This document shows, one piece after another, positions 14,376 to 22,590 of a stretch of 64,000 nt of DNA. Both the position numbers and the translations under genes were made by a program. Origin of the DNA: Muricauda sp. MAR_2010_75 (GTDB lineage: Bacteria; Bacteroidota; Bacteroidia; Flavobacteriales; Flavobacteriaceae); assembly GCF_000745185.1 (NCBI RefSeq), contig NZ_JQNJ01000001.1:1511501-1575500 (forward strand). Reading direction: 5' to 3'. Under the pieces are notes generated by a model. The model saw only the letters and a list, made by a program, of their open reading frames with translations. It was not told where the DNA came from and did no database searches. How positions within the stretch are numbered: the first letter of the stretch is position 1; each line of letters begins with the position of its first letter.

Positions 14376-15368
14376 ATGCAAAAAATTGGAATACTTGCGT
14401 ATCAAAACTGTACGGCGTCCATGCTCTATGGAGTAGCAGACATTCTTTCGTTGGCCAACGCCCAGCTTCTTGCTCAGGAAAGAGACCCTTTGTTTGCCGT
14501 GGAAATTTTTACCATGGACAATCAACCGGTAGAATGTTTCAATGGGTTGACCATTCACCCAAGCCATAAGCTGAGGACCACCCGGGGATATGACCTTCTT
14601 TATATTCCTGGATTTGTCGGGAATGAAGAATCCACGCTTGAACAAGAAGCGAAAAGTATTGAGCTAATTAGAAGCTGTTTTAGAAAAGGATCTAAACTGG
14701 CCGCTGCCTGCAATGGGAATTTTTTTCTTGCGGAGGCTGGGGTGCTCAACGGAAAAAAAGCAACCACCCATTGGGCATTAAAGGAAAAATTCCAATCAAA
14801 ATATAAGGAAGTGCGGTTACAACCAGAACATATAATCGTTGATGAGGGCAACATTATTTCTGCAGCGGGGGTTACCGCGTACTTTAACTTAGCCTTGTTC
14901 ATTGTTCAAAAATTTGGCTCCAAGGAACTTTCCACGAGCTGTTCCAAAGTGTTTCTAGTGGATTCCGGGAGGCGTATACAAACTCCTTATCAAATGTACC
15001 AAACCCCCAAGAACCATGGAGACCGAGAAGTAGTGCATATTCAGGAATGGCTGGAAGAAAATTATACGGAGGAAATCGACAATAAAAAGTTGGAATTGCT
15101 GAGCAACCTCAGCAAGAAAACCTTGGAGCGACGATTTAAAAAAGCCACGGGATACACACCTTTAAAATACCTTCAAAAAATTAGGATTGAAACCGCAAAG
15201 AAAATGCTGGAATCCCTAAAGCTGTCCTTTAATGAAATCACTTGGAAAGTGGGGTATGAAGATGTGAGCTCTTTCCACAAATTGTTCAAGGCCGATACTG
15301 GGTTAAACCCGATAGCGTACAGACGAAAGTTTTCATTGATTTATTCGAATGAGGACACGAAGCCATAG
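14376..15368 (+). CDS. GlxA-type regulator: DJ-1/PfpI domain plus AraC DNA-binding domain
   Basis: This 330-residue protein has an N-terminal class I glutamine-amidotransferase-like (DJ-1/PfpI) domain (1-195) with the nucleophile-elbow cysteine C112 in AACNGNF. The AraC double HTH lies at about 225-318, with RRFKKATGYTPLKYLQ and FHKLFKADTGLNPIAYRR. Such regulators sense small metabolites or oxidants through the DJ-1 domain. It sits 92 bases after the exported globin fusion and on the same strand, so it is the best candidate for that gene's regulator (inference). Confidence 0.92.
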   Translation: MQKIGILAYQNCTASMLYGVADILSLANAQLLAQERDPLFAVEIFTMDNQPVECFNGLTIHPSHKLRTTRGYDLLYIPGFVGNEESTLEQEAKSIELIRSCFRKGSKLAAACNGNFFLAEAGVLNGKKATTHWALKEKFQSKYKEVRLQPEHIIVDEGNIISAAGVTAYFNLALFIVQKFGSKELSTSCSKVFLVDSGRRIQTPYQMYQTPKNHGDREVVHIQEWLEENYTEEIDNKKLELLSNLSKKTLERRFKKATGYTPLKYLQKIRIETAKKMLESLKLSFNEITWKVGYEDVSSFHKLFKADTGLNPIAYRRKFSLIYSNEDTKP

Positions 15369-15441
15369 TCTATTGAACCCACTTTCAAACTCCTAACAAA
15401 ACATCCCTAATAATAAACCCAATCTTGGTACCTTTAATACC

Positions 15442-16356
15442 ATGAAAATCTACATCATTGGAGCGGGTGCCGTGGGAAAGGCATTGGCTGTATCTCTGCA
15501 TCAGGAGGGTAAACAGGTGGAGTTGATCCGTGGTCATTTGGATGACGGCACTTCGCACAACCAAAAAATTAAGGTGGACCTCAAAGAGGGTCCTAGACTT
15601 GAAGCTGAAATTACAGTGAGTACCCTGACCAACCACACCCAACTGGATGGACTTGTGGTACTCACGAGTAAATCATTTGGGAACAAGGTCTTGTCCGAAA
15701 AACTGGAACCAAAAATCGGAGATTCACCTATGATACTTCTCCAGAATGGGTTGGGGGTGGAACAACCCTTTTTGGAAAAGGATTTTCCAGAAATCTACCG
15801 CTGTGTACTTTTTATGACCAGTCAAAATGGTTCGGCCAATACTATTAGCTATAAACCAGTGGCCCCATCGCCCATTGGTGTAATTCGGCAAACGAAGACC
15901 ACTTTGGGAAACATTGTTAATGCATTGGACAGTCCCAACTTTAGGTTTATTACCGAAAAAAACATTCAACGCATCATCTGGAAAAAAGCCATTGCCAATT
16001 GCGTGTTCAATTCCATTTGCCCCCTTTTGGAAGTTGATAATGGCATATTTCATCGCAACAAGGAAGTGTTCGCCATAGCACAAAGGGTCATTGTGGAATG
16101 CGCCTTGATTGCCAATAAAAAGGGAGTTGACCTAGGCACTTCCGAACTGGAAGACCAAGTGTTGATGATCAGCCGCATGTCCGATGGGCAGCTCATTTCC
16201 ACCCTTCAGGATATCAATAATAAGAGAGAAACCGAAATAGACACTCTGAATTTTGAGATTTACCGCATGGCACACTCGATGAACCTCTCTAACAAGGTGA
16301 AAGAGACGCGATTGCTGGGGGAACTCATAAAAATGAAATCGGAATTACATCGCTAA
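15442..16356 (+). CDS. Ketopantoate reductase (PanE/ApbA) family protein
   Basis: This 304-residue protein has an N-terminal Rossmann fold with IGAGAVGKAL (6-15) and a C-terminal helical domain with WKKAIANCVFNSICPLLE, the conserved Lys/Asn region of the family. Members reduce 2-dehydropantoate to pantoate with NADPH, but several paralogues have other substrates. There is no pantothenate gene nearby, so I assign the family only. A near-consensus -7 element (TAccTTTA) occurs about 10 bases upstream of the start. Confidence 0.82.
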   Translation: MKIYIIGAGAVGKALAVSLHQEGKQVELIRGHLDDGTSHNQKIKVDLKEGPRLEAEITVSTLTNHTQLDGLVVLTSKSFGNKVLSEKLEPKIGDSPMILLQNGLGVEQPFLEKDFPEIYRCVLFMTSQNGSANTISYKPVAPSPIGVIRQTKTTLGNIVNALDSPNFRFITEKNIQRIIWKKAIANCVFNSICPLLEVDNGIFHRNKEVFAIAQRVIVECALIANKKGVDLGTSELEDQVLMISRMSDGQLISTLQDINNKRETEIDTLNFEIYRMAHSMNLSNKVKETRLLGELIKMKSELHR

Positions 16357-16372
16357 ACAATACGCTGAACAA

Positions 16373-16717
16373 ATGGGCAACCAGAATACCCTATTTTGGA
16401 TAAAGCTACTGCACACGCTTATTTGGGTGTTTTTTGTGGGTGTAATTTTCTATGTGTTGTTTTCCGGAATTACAGGAAAAATCAACACTTATACCTGGGT
16501 AGGCATTGCATTGGTGATTCTAGAAGGAGTGGTACTTTTGATTTTTAAAATGTTCTGTCCGTTGACCATTTTGGCTCGAAAGTACTCCGATTCCACCAAA
16601 GACAATTTTGATATTTTTCTGCCCAATTGGCTGGCCAAGAACAACAAGCTCATTTTCACCACACTTTATCTGATCGGTTTGGCACTCGTTTTGGCACGAA
16701 CATTTTTCGGACACTAG
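16373..16717 (+). CDS. Hypothetical membrane protein, four helices
   Basis: This 114-residue protein has four hydrophobic segments (near 12-30, 40-62, partly amphipathic, and 92-110). A CPLTILARKYSDSTKDNFD segment lies between the second pair and recalls the CPLT motif of DUF2784 proteins, but the match is too weak for a call. It lies 16 bases after the PanE-like gene, probably in the same transcript. Confidence 0.65.
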   Translation: MGNQNTLFWIKLLHTLIWVFFVGVIFYVLFSGITGKINTYTWVGIALVILEGVVLLIFKMFCPLTILARKYSDSTKDNFDIFLPNWLAKNNKLIFTTLYLIGLALVLARTFFGH

Positions 16718-16769
16718 CTTTTGTTTATTTAAAAGTAAATGGAATTAAAGTGGTATTTTTCAGTCTATT

Positions 16770-17453
16770 ATGGAAGATGTTACAATGGACAAACTAATAG
16801 AACTCCTCAAAACCCACATCCAAAATAGGGATGCGGATCAAGCTTTAGCGCTAATTAAAAACCACCCTGAAGTTATAAATCTGGAAGATGAAAACGGAAG
16901 CTCTGGATTTATGCTCGTGGCTTATAGTGGTTTTAAGGATGCCTTTGCCGAGGCCGCTTTGCGGAAGACTTCATTCTCATTTCACGAAGCTATAGTCGCA
17001 GGGAAAAAAGAAATCGTTGCACAGTATTTGAACAAGTCCGATGCCGATTGGGCCAACACCCATTCCAAAGATGGATTTGCCCCACTGTCCCTTGCCGCTT
17101 TTTTTGATCAGACCGACATTGCTGTTTTATTATTGGACAAGGGAGCCGACCCAAATCTCGCCGCTACCAACCCAACCAGAGTCAATGCAGTGCATTCCGC
17201 CGTAGCCAAGGAAAATGTTGAACTCTGTAAAATCTTATTGGAAAAAGGAGTGGATGTGAATGCCTCTCAAATGCAAAATGTAACCGCATTGCATTCCGCG
17301 GTGCATCGGGGTAATTTAGAGCTTGTAAAATTATTGGTGGGGCACGGGGCCGACCTTAGTCTTAAAATGGACAATGGCGATACGGCTCTCAGCATTGCCA
17401 ACCGGGAAGGGCATGGATTGGTGGAAGCTTATCTGTTGGAGCATCAAAACTGA
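16770..17453 (+). CDS. Ankyrin repeat protein
   Basis: This 227-residue protein has no signal peptide. Ankyrin repeats start near residue 28. They are clear at 103-131 (DGFAPLSLAAFFDQTDIAVLL), 138-165 (VNAVHSAVAKENVELCKILL), 170-197 (NVTALHSAVHRGNLELVKLL) and a last repeat. The N-terminal helices look like degenerate repeats. It is presumably a cytosolic protein-protein interaction scaffold with unknown partner. An ATG at 16785 five codons in is an alternative start. Confidence 0.88.
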   Translation: MEDVTMDKLIELLKTHIQNRDADQALALIKNHPEVINLEDENGSSGFMLVAYSGFKDAFAEAALRKTSFSFHEAIVAGKKEIVAQYLNKSDADWANTHSKDGFAPLSLAAFFDQTDIAVLLLDKGADPNLAATNPTRVNAVHSAVAKENVELCKILLEKGVDVNASQMQNVTALHSAVHRGNLELVKLLVGHGADLSLKMDNGDTALSIANREGHGLVEAYLLEHQN

Positions 17454-17570
17454 TGTCGTTTTAGGTTAGCGGATTTTAGTTGGGCCGTATGGTCAAATAG
17501 CAGGGCGTTTTTGTGTTTCAGATACCACAACACATCAATTCCTTGTGGATTTTTAAGCCCGAAAATGCTA

Positions 17571-17583
17571 ACTTCACTTATCG
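17571..17583. repeat. Outer inverted repeat, left arm (pairs with 19543-19555)
   Basis: ACTTCACTTATCG here is the exact reverse complement of CGATAAGTGAAGT at 19543-19555. An inner 9-bp pair, GTTGGCATA at 17647-17655 and its complement at 19419-19427, is nested inside. Together they bracket the globin and DUF4242-AraC genes. Confidence 0.55.
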
Positions 17584-17603
17584 GTCAATATAATTCACTT
17601 TGT

Positions 17604-17621
17604 GCTGAGCGCAGCCGAAGT
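17604..17621. repeat. Dispersed 'gagcgcagccgaa' repeat copy 1
   Basis: GCTGAGCGCAGCCGAAGT is related to copies at 27134-27153, 27170-27187 and 36612-36635. These short GC-rich intergenic repeats are common in flavobacterial genomes and are usually parts of hairpins. Confidence 0.55.
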
Positions 17622-17725
17622 ATTAAAACGAATCATTTCTTATAACGTTGGCATACATTTTATATAAAGGGGAAAAGGCTTGAAACTGATTGTCTTTAGA
17701 GCTTGGATTATTTGTAGGCAAAGGT

Positions 17726-18100
17726 TTACTTACCTATTATCATGCCTTTTAATGACCAAAGGATTTCGAGTACATCTTTTTTAGTTTGGGCATTTTTCCC
17801 GTGTTTATCAAGTACCATGAAAATATCATCCATCGTCTCCATATATTCTGCAGCACTTATGTTCATTCCTCGGTGGGTTGTTTCCATATCCCTACCAGTA
17901 TAAACCTGCGGTCCACCGCTTCCAGCTGTAAAGAAATTAACGGTATGCGTTTTAATCTTCGCCAAATTTTCTGGCTGCTCTAAATAGGGAGAAAACCTAG
18001 CGGAAATCACCGGGTTGTTCATATGTGCTTCAACCACATCATCTACAATTTTCACAATTCCTTTTTCTGCACCTAATCGTTCGAATAATGACTCTGACAT
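17726..18100 (-). CDS. Truncated hemoglobin (group I-like)
   Basis: This 124-residue cytosolic globin has the LFERLGA start, GGPQVYTGRDMETTHRGM with proximal His76, and the usual length of about 120. The B10 position is Val23 rather than the Tyr found in NO-dioxygenating TrHbN, so ligand chemistry may differ. The upstream gene on the same strand is the DUF4242-AraC regulator, but the globin has its own -7 element. Together they form a two-gene unit enclosed by inverted repeats. Confidence 0.9.
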   Translation of the reverse strand: MSESLFERLGAEKGIVKIVDDVVEAHMNNPVISARFSPYLEQPENLAKIKTHTVNFFTAGSGGPQVYTGRDMETTHRGMNISAAEYMETMDDIFMVLDKHGKNAQTKKDVLEILWSLKGMIIGK

Positions 18101-18141
18101 AATTTTGGATTTATTTACTTATTTAAGAATACATTTAATAT

Positions 18142-18149
18142 CAAATGTA
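18142..18149 (-). promoter_or_regulatory. -7 promoter element of the truncated hemoglobin gene
   Basis: The plus-strand CAAAtgTA reads TAcaTTTG on the minus strand, a perfect match, about 42 bases upstream of the globin start. No good -33 element was found. Confidence 0.5.
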
Positions 18150-18236
18150 CCTTTTGTCTTAAAGCTGTACTAACACTATCAAACCAAAAGAATGTAAATT
18201 TTGACCAAAAACAGCAATATGCTAGTGTTGGCCTCT

Positions 18237-19328
18237 TTATGAGTGAATGGCCGTCATATAATCTTTGGGAGATATTCCATACATGCTACGAAAGCACTTT
18301 GAATAATATGAGGAGCTGGAAAAGCCACATAAAAAAGCCGTTTCGGATACGGTATTCATCCCACTGTCCAGTTTATCCAATGATTTTTCCAACCTATATT
18401 TATTGAAGTATACGTTTGGTGAAAAACCTAACAAACCCACACTATTTCTATAAGCTTGAGACCTACTGTATCCAAGGCTGGAGGCAAATGCATCAATTCT
18501 TAATTTAGCATGTGAAAAATTGGCCTCCAGAAAATCAAAGAGCTTATTAAAGAAAATCATCTCAACCACACTAATCTTGGTAAATTCCATTGAATTGAGA
18601 TCGGTATCTGATTGTTCATCCTGATACAATTTCAGCACCACAGGCGACACCGAAAATCCTCTTTCCATTTCACATAATCTCCTTGAAGTTTGGATGGTTT
18701 CTTCAAATATGGATTTATTGCTCTCCACTGGTAGCCCCGCATCCAAACCTATACTCAAACTGAGATGGGGATATACATTTCCGAATGTCTCGTGAAGTAC
18801 TAGTCCACAATGCACAGCGTGTTGGGCAGTTGTTAAAGAGGCCAGCAGGTTACGGCTACCTTTCCGTACAAGTGTTCCTTGCTTATCATTGACCACTTCT
18901 ATGACCTTATGCATATAGTCTCTTATGGTTGATGCTAAACCTTTATCTTGTTTATTGTTTAACTGCCCGATTTGTATTCGAACCGATAGTAAAAAACGAA
19001 ATGCGGGTTCGTCAATTATGTTCAGTTCAGCCCCAGGCTTTACATCAGGATCTTGCATTCTTCCAAGAAATGATTCAATAAGACTTGCATCTACCTCAAT
19101 AATTGAATGAGACAACTCACCGTGTGCATGCTTGTGCATTTTGTTGACAGACTCGGCATTTGGAGCTTCTACCAAACAGAATGCGGTTTTTCGCTTATCA
19201 TCAAACCAATATGTTAACCCACGGCAATTGTACTTGTGCTGAATCTTTAGGTCTTCTTGATGTAATCGTGCAACACTTTCGGCAGTTACTTCTTGAGATA
19301 CATCATGACGATCCATGTATATTGGCAT
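18237..19328 (-). CDS. DUF4242 / degenerate nucleotide-cyclase / AraC fusion regulator
   Basis: This 363-residue protein has three parts. Residues 1-82 are a DUF4242 (nickel-binding-type ferredoxin-like) domain, with MPIYMDRHDV, LTYWFDDKRKTAFCLVEAPN and the His-rich HKHAHGE. Residues 108-235 resemble a class III nucleotide cyclase: the C-terminal LSLSIGLDAGLPVE, then TSRRLCEMERGFSVSPVV matches the RxGxxxG-AaRl-xxxVS pattern. Both metal-binding aspartates are absent (SVRIQI and GSRNLLA in their places), so it should be a sensor, not an enzyme. Residues 258-360 are the AraC HTH pair. It lies 137 bases upstream of the truncated hemoglobin, its likely target. Confidence 0.85.
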   Translation of the reverse strand: MPIYMDRHDVSQEVTAESVARLHQEDLKIQHKYNCRGLTYWFDDKRKTAFCLVEAPNAESVNKMHKHAHGELSHSIIEVDASLIESFLGRMQDPDVKPGAELNIIDEPAFRFLLSVRIQIGQLNNKQDKGLASTIRDYMHKVIEVVNDKQGTLVRKGSRNLLASLTTAQHAVHCGLVLHETFGNVYPHLSLSIGLDAGLPVESNKSIFEETIQTSRRLCEMERGFSVSPVVLKLYQDEQSDTDLNSMEFTKISVVEMIFFNKLFDFLEANFSHAKLRIDAFASSLGYSRSQAYRNSVGLLGFSPNVYFNKYRLEKSLDKLDSGMNTVSETAFLCGFSSSSYYSKCFRSMYGISPKDYMTAIHS

Positions 19329-19542
19329 AGGTACTTCTTTGAATGAATAGACAATATAAGCTTATTAAATCTGTGTTTATTTGATTATCCTCAAAAATCG
19401 ATTAAATCAAAATAACGATATGCCAACAATGGCAATAAGTAATTGCTGGTTCTTGCCTAGTTCTGAAAATCCTGCAGAATTTACAGATTGGTATATATTT
19501 GCTAAAGTTCGTACTAACCCACGCAACTACTCATAGCTGAGT

Positions 19543-19555
19543 CGATAAGTGAAGT
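19543..19555. repeat. Outer inverted repeat, right arm (pairs with 17571-17583)
   Basis: CGATAAGTGAAGT lies 8 bases beyond the end of brnQ. The inner arm TATGCCAAC is at 19419-19427. The stretch 19329-19562 otherwise holds no visible gene. Confidence 0.55.
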
Positions 19556-19562
19556 CACCAAA

Positions 19563-20834
19563 TCACTCCACCCACTTCTGCACCACATTCCCCACCACAA
19601 AAGCCACCAGAGCAGGTAACACCCATCCCAATTGATATTGGGTCAACGGCAACCATTCAGGATAATGTTCTGAAGTCAACGCAACACCAAGAGTGCCTAA
19701 AAAATCAGGAATACTAAATACAATGGTAGTGATGACTACCCACTTGAAGACCGTTGGCGAAGCCAACTTATAGGGGAGTACGTTCAACAGAATCAAAACA
19801 ATGGTAATGGGGTAAATGAACATGAGCGCTGGCAGGGCCACCGCGATAATATACCCTACATTAAACTGCCCAATGAGTACGCCCAGCACACATCCGAGCA
19901 AGGCGGTAACCCGATAGGCCAGATTGGAATCGTTGAACCGTGCTTTGATAAAATCGGAGGTTCCCGTTATAATCCCAACGGCGGTGGTAAAACAGGCCAA
20001 GCTCACCAGAAGGCTCAAAAATAGCGTGGCGGTGCTGCCCAAGGTTTCGGTACTGATACCACTTAAAAGGGCGGTTCGGGAAATATCATCTGCAAAAATA
20101 TCGCTGAACAAAGCCCCGGTTAAAATGAGTCCGGCATAGACCAAGAACAATCCCAAACCGGCCCAAAATCCCGCTTTTCTAATGAGGTCTTTTTTGGCTG
20201 CGTAACTGGCGGTCTTATCCTTAATATTGATGGAAACAATAATGACCGCCCCTACCACCACAGCTCCGATGGCATCGAAGGTTTGGTAGCCTTCCAAAAT
20301 ACCATCACTGAACGGATGTCTTAGGGTCGAAGTAGAAAAATCAAAATCCAAAGTACCTATGGCGGTAATCACAATCAGCAAAAGAATAAGAAGGATACCG
20401 GGAGTGAGCAACTTGCCCACCACATCCAAAACCTTTGACCGATTGATGGCAAATACGAAGACTAGGCTAAAGTATATAAGACTGGTTACTATGGAGGGAG
20501 AATTCCAGATGGGTTGAACGGCCATCTCATGGGTAACCGATGCCGTTCTCGGAGAGGGCAAGGCAATGGCAATGCCATAGATTAAAAAACAATACACCAA
20601 ACTGAAAGTTGGGGATACCTTTTTGGCGAAATCGAACAAGGTGCCTTGAAGCCTTGCATGGGCCAAAATGCCCAGTAAAGGAATCAACACCGCTGACAGA
20701 CAAAATCCCACCGTAACCAACCACCAAGAGTTGCCTGATTTAAATCCCAGAAGAGGTGGAAGGATGAGATTGCCAGCACCAAAAAAAAGGGAAAAAAGGG
20801 CAAACGCGGTAATTGTTAACTTTTTTTTGTTCAT
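19563..20834 (-). CDS. brnQ: Branched-chain amino acid transport carrier, LIVCS family
   Basis: This 423-residue polytopic membrane protein has about twelve helices. It opens with KLTITAFALFSLFFGAGNLILPPLLG, the hallmark of BrnQ carriers, which import leucine, isoleucine and valine with sodium or protons. The ATG at 20834 gives the standard N-terminus; an ATG eight codons upstream is less likely. The perfect palindrome TGATAATTATCA lies 8 bases upstream and could be an operator. Confidence 0.92.
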   Translation of the reverse strand: MNKKKLTITAFALFSLFFGAGNLILPPLLGFKSGNSWWLVTVGFCLSAVLIPLLGILAHARLQGTLFDFAKKVSPTFSLVYCFLIYGIAIALPSPRTASVTHEMAVQPIWNSPSIVTSLIYFSLVFVFAINRSKVLDVVGKLLTPGILLILLLIVITAIGTLDFDFSTSTLRHPFSDGILEGYQTFDAIGAVVVGAVIIVSINIKDKTASYAAKKDLIRKAGFWAGLGLFLVYAGLILTGALFSDIFADDISRTALLSGISTETLGSTATLFLSLLVSLACFTTAVGIITGTSDFIKARFNDSNLAYRVTALLGCVLGVLIGQFNVGYIIAVALPALMFIYPITIVLILLNVLPYKLASPTVFKWVVITTIVFSIPDFLGTLGVALTSEHYPEWLPLTQYQLGWVLPALVAFVVGNVVQKWVE

Positions 20835-20841
20835 AAGGTGT

Positions 20842-20853
20842 TGATAATTATCA
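20842..20853. promoter_or_regulatory. Perfect palindrome TGATAATTATCA upstream of brnQ
   Basis: This 12-bp perfect dyad is placed between the brnQ start and its presumed promoter. It recalls Fur-type AT-rich boxes, but with a shortened centre. The regulator is unknown. Confidence 0.45.
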
Positions 20854-21098
20854 TGCAATGTAGTATATTTCGAAAGCGCAGTTCAACGAAAATAATTGAC
20901 TTTTTGACGATTATAGTGTATTTCATCGAAAAAAAGTCTTTCAAAAAATCTGAGCAAAATAAAAAGTTATCAACATTCGTTGAAAAAGAAAACCATTCAC
21001 CTAAAACCAAACGTATAACCAAAAATTACTATTCATTCAACAAGGCATTTTTAACGATCCCCAAATCGCATGGATGCTCCCCAAAACACAACTGGCTT

Positions 21099-21353
21099 AT
21101 GAAAACTTCTACCACCCACCATGGCAGCAAAATTTCTTCTTTATTCTGCAACGTATTTGGACACCATTATGTGGTTTCCAAAAAAGTGACACAACACATT
21201 AAAGAATACAAGTGCATTCATTGTCAAAAGCAAGTTACCACAGATGTTAGTGGTAAACTTTCTGTGTTGACCCCCCAAATGCAGGAAATCAACAACACTT
21301 TAGAAGACATGTACAGAAAACGAAGGACAAAATTGGTTCAGCGCGTGGCGTAA
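21099..21353 (+). CDS. Small Cys/His-rich protein (DUF1660-like zinc ribbon)
   Basis: This 84-residue protein starts MKTSTTHHGSK. FCNVFGHHYVV followed by KCIHCQKQ gives a C-x(4)-HH...C-x2-C set like the zinc-binding DUF1660 pattern. The C-terminus is basic and helical. The frame continues upstream to 20838, but that portion is AT-rich and divergent from brnQ, so it looks like leader. The promoter and start were chosen by composition and the family-like length. Confidence 0.65.
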   Translation: MKTSTTHHGSKISSLFCNVFGHHYVVSKKVTQHIKEYKCIHCQKQVTTDVSGKLSVLTPQMQEINNTLEDMYRKRRTKLVQRVA

Positions 21354-21474
21354 CCTTTTGTCCTAAAGAAGTTTTTACGGTTTATCCCGAACTTAAGTAA
21401 GTACCTACTGCTATACAGGTCGCGTGCCCCAAGACCATGAAGTGGATACCCTTGAGTTTCGGGATTTTTTGTGC

Positions 21475-22521
21475 TTATCCGTTAAAGGAATTCCAACCTT
21501 GGGCCGTAAGGGGTATCTTGGTTTCGGCGCGGGTAATCAGATGTGCACCTTCGCTCTTTTGGGTCATGTGTCCAATGACGGTCAAATTGGGATTGGCTTT
21601 GATTTTTGGGAAATCCGCCTGATCAATGGTAAACAACAATTCGTAATCCTCACCACCGCCCAAAGCGATCATGGTGCTGTCCATTTGAAATTCCTCGGAG
21701 GTTGAAATGACCGTTGGGTCGAGTGGAATTTTATCCTCAAAAAGATTACAGCCCACATCACTTCGTTTGCAGAGATGGAGAATCTCCGAGGACAAACCAT
21801 CGCTAATGTCGATCATGGAAGTAGGTTTAACCTCCAGTTTTTGCAATAGTTCCACAATGTCTTTGCGTGCCTCGGGCTTTAGTTGACGTTCTACGATATA
21901 GGAATATGGCTCCAGATCTGGTTGATTCTCGGGGTTCACTTTGAAGACTTCTTTTTCGCGCTCCAACACCTGAAGTCCCAAATACGCACCCCCCAAATCT
22001 CCTGTGACTACCAAAAGGTCATTAGGTTTGCCACCACTTCGGTAAACAATATCCTTTTCCTCTGCCATGCCCAGGGCCGTAACACTGATGATCATACCCT
22101 TGTTGGAAGAGGTGGTGTCGCCCCCAACCAAATCCACATGGTAAAGTTTACAGGCAGCGGCAACTCCTTCATAAAATTCTTCCAAGGCTTCCAAGGGAAA
22201 ACGGTTGGAAACGGCCAGGGAAACCGTCACCTGAGTGGCCATGGCATTCATGGCGTAAATATCCGATAGGTTCACCATGACCGATTTGTAACCCAAGTGC
22301 TTCAAGGGGGTGTAGCTGAGGTCAAAATGTATCCCTTCAACCAACATGTCTGTGGAAACTACAGTTTTTTTCTCTTTAAAATCCAATACAGCGGCATCAT
22401 CCCCAATACCCATTTTAGAGGAAGGTTGATGCAATTCAAAGTTCTGGGTGAGGTGTTCAATCAGGCCAAACTCTCCCAATTCTTCAAGCGAAGTTCGTTG
22501 TGGATTTTTATCTTCTAGCAT
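21475..22521 (-). CDS. thiL: Thiamine-monophosphate kinase
   Basis: This 348-residue enzyme phosphorylates thiamine phosphate to thiamine diphosphate. Family marks include GIGDDAAVLD (41-50), LGYKSVMVNLSDIYAMNA, VGGDTTSSNKG, and SMIDISDGLSSEI near 237-249. The last two are the ATP/Mg and substrate sites of the PurM/ThiL superfamily. No other thiamine gene is near. A perfect -7 element lies 5 bases upstream of the start, so the mRNA should be leaderless or nearly so. Confidence 0.95.
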   Translation of the reverse strand: MLEDKNPQRTSLEELGEFGLIEHLTQNFELHQPSSKMGIGDDAAVLDFKEKKTVVSTDMLVEGIHFDLSYTPLKHLGYKSVMVNLSDIYAMNAMATQVTVSLAVSNRFPLEALEEFYEGVAAACKLYHVDLVGGDTTSSNKGMIISVTALGMAEEKDIVYRSGGKPNDLLVVTGDLGGAYLGLQVLEREKEVFKVNPENQPDLEPYSYIVERQLKPEARKDIVELLQKLEVKPTSMIDISDGLSSEILHLCKRSDVGCNLFEDKIPLDPTVISTSEEFQMDSTMIALGGGEDYELLFTIDQADFPKIKANPNLTVIGHMTQKSEGAHLITRAETKIPLTAQGWNSFNG

Positions 22522-22525
22522 GGGG

Positions 22526-22533
22526 CAAAAGTA
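22526..22533 (-). promoter_or_regulatory. -7 promoter element of thiL
   Basis: The plus-strand CAAAagTA reads TActTTTG on the minus strand, a perfect -7 match. The expected start of transcription coincides with the ATG, implying a leaderless transcript. Confidence 0.5.
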
Positions 22534-22590
22534 AACAGGATAATTTTAAATTGTATCTTTAAAAGAAAACAAACTTAATATTGCTATGTC

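Noticed and set aside
20842..20853. Fur box before brnQ
   Set aside because: The palindrome is 12 bases with a short centre, not the 19-base Fur consensus, and brnQ is not a typical Fur target; kept only as a general operator candidate.
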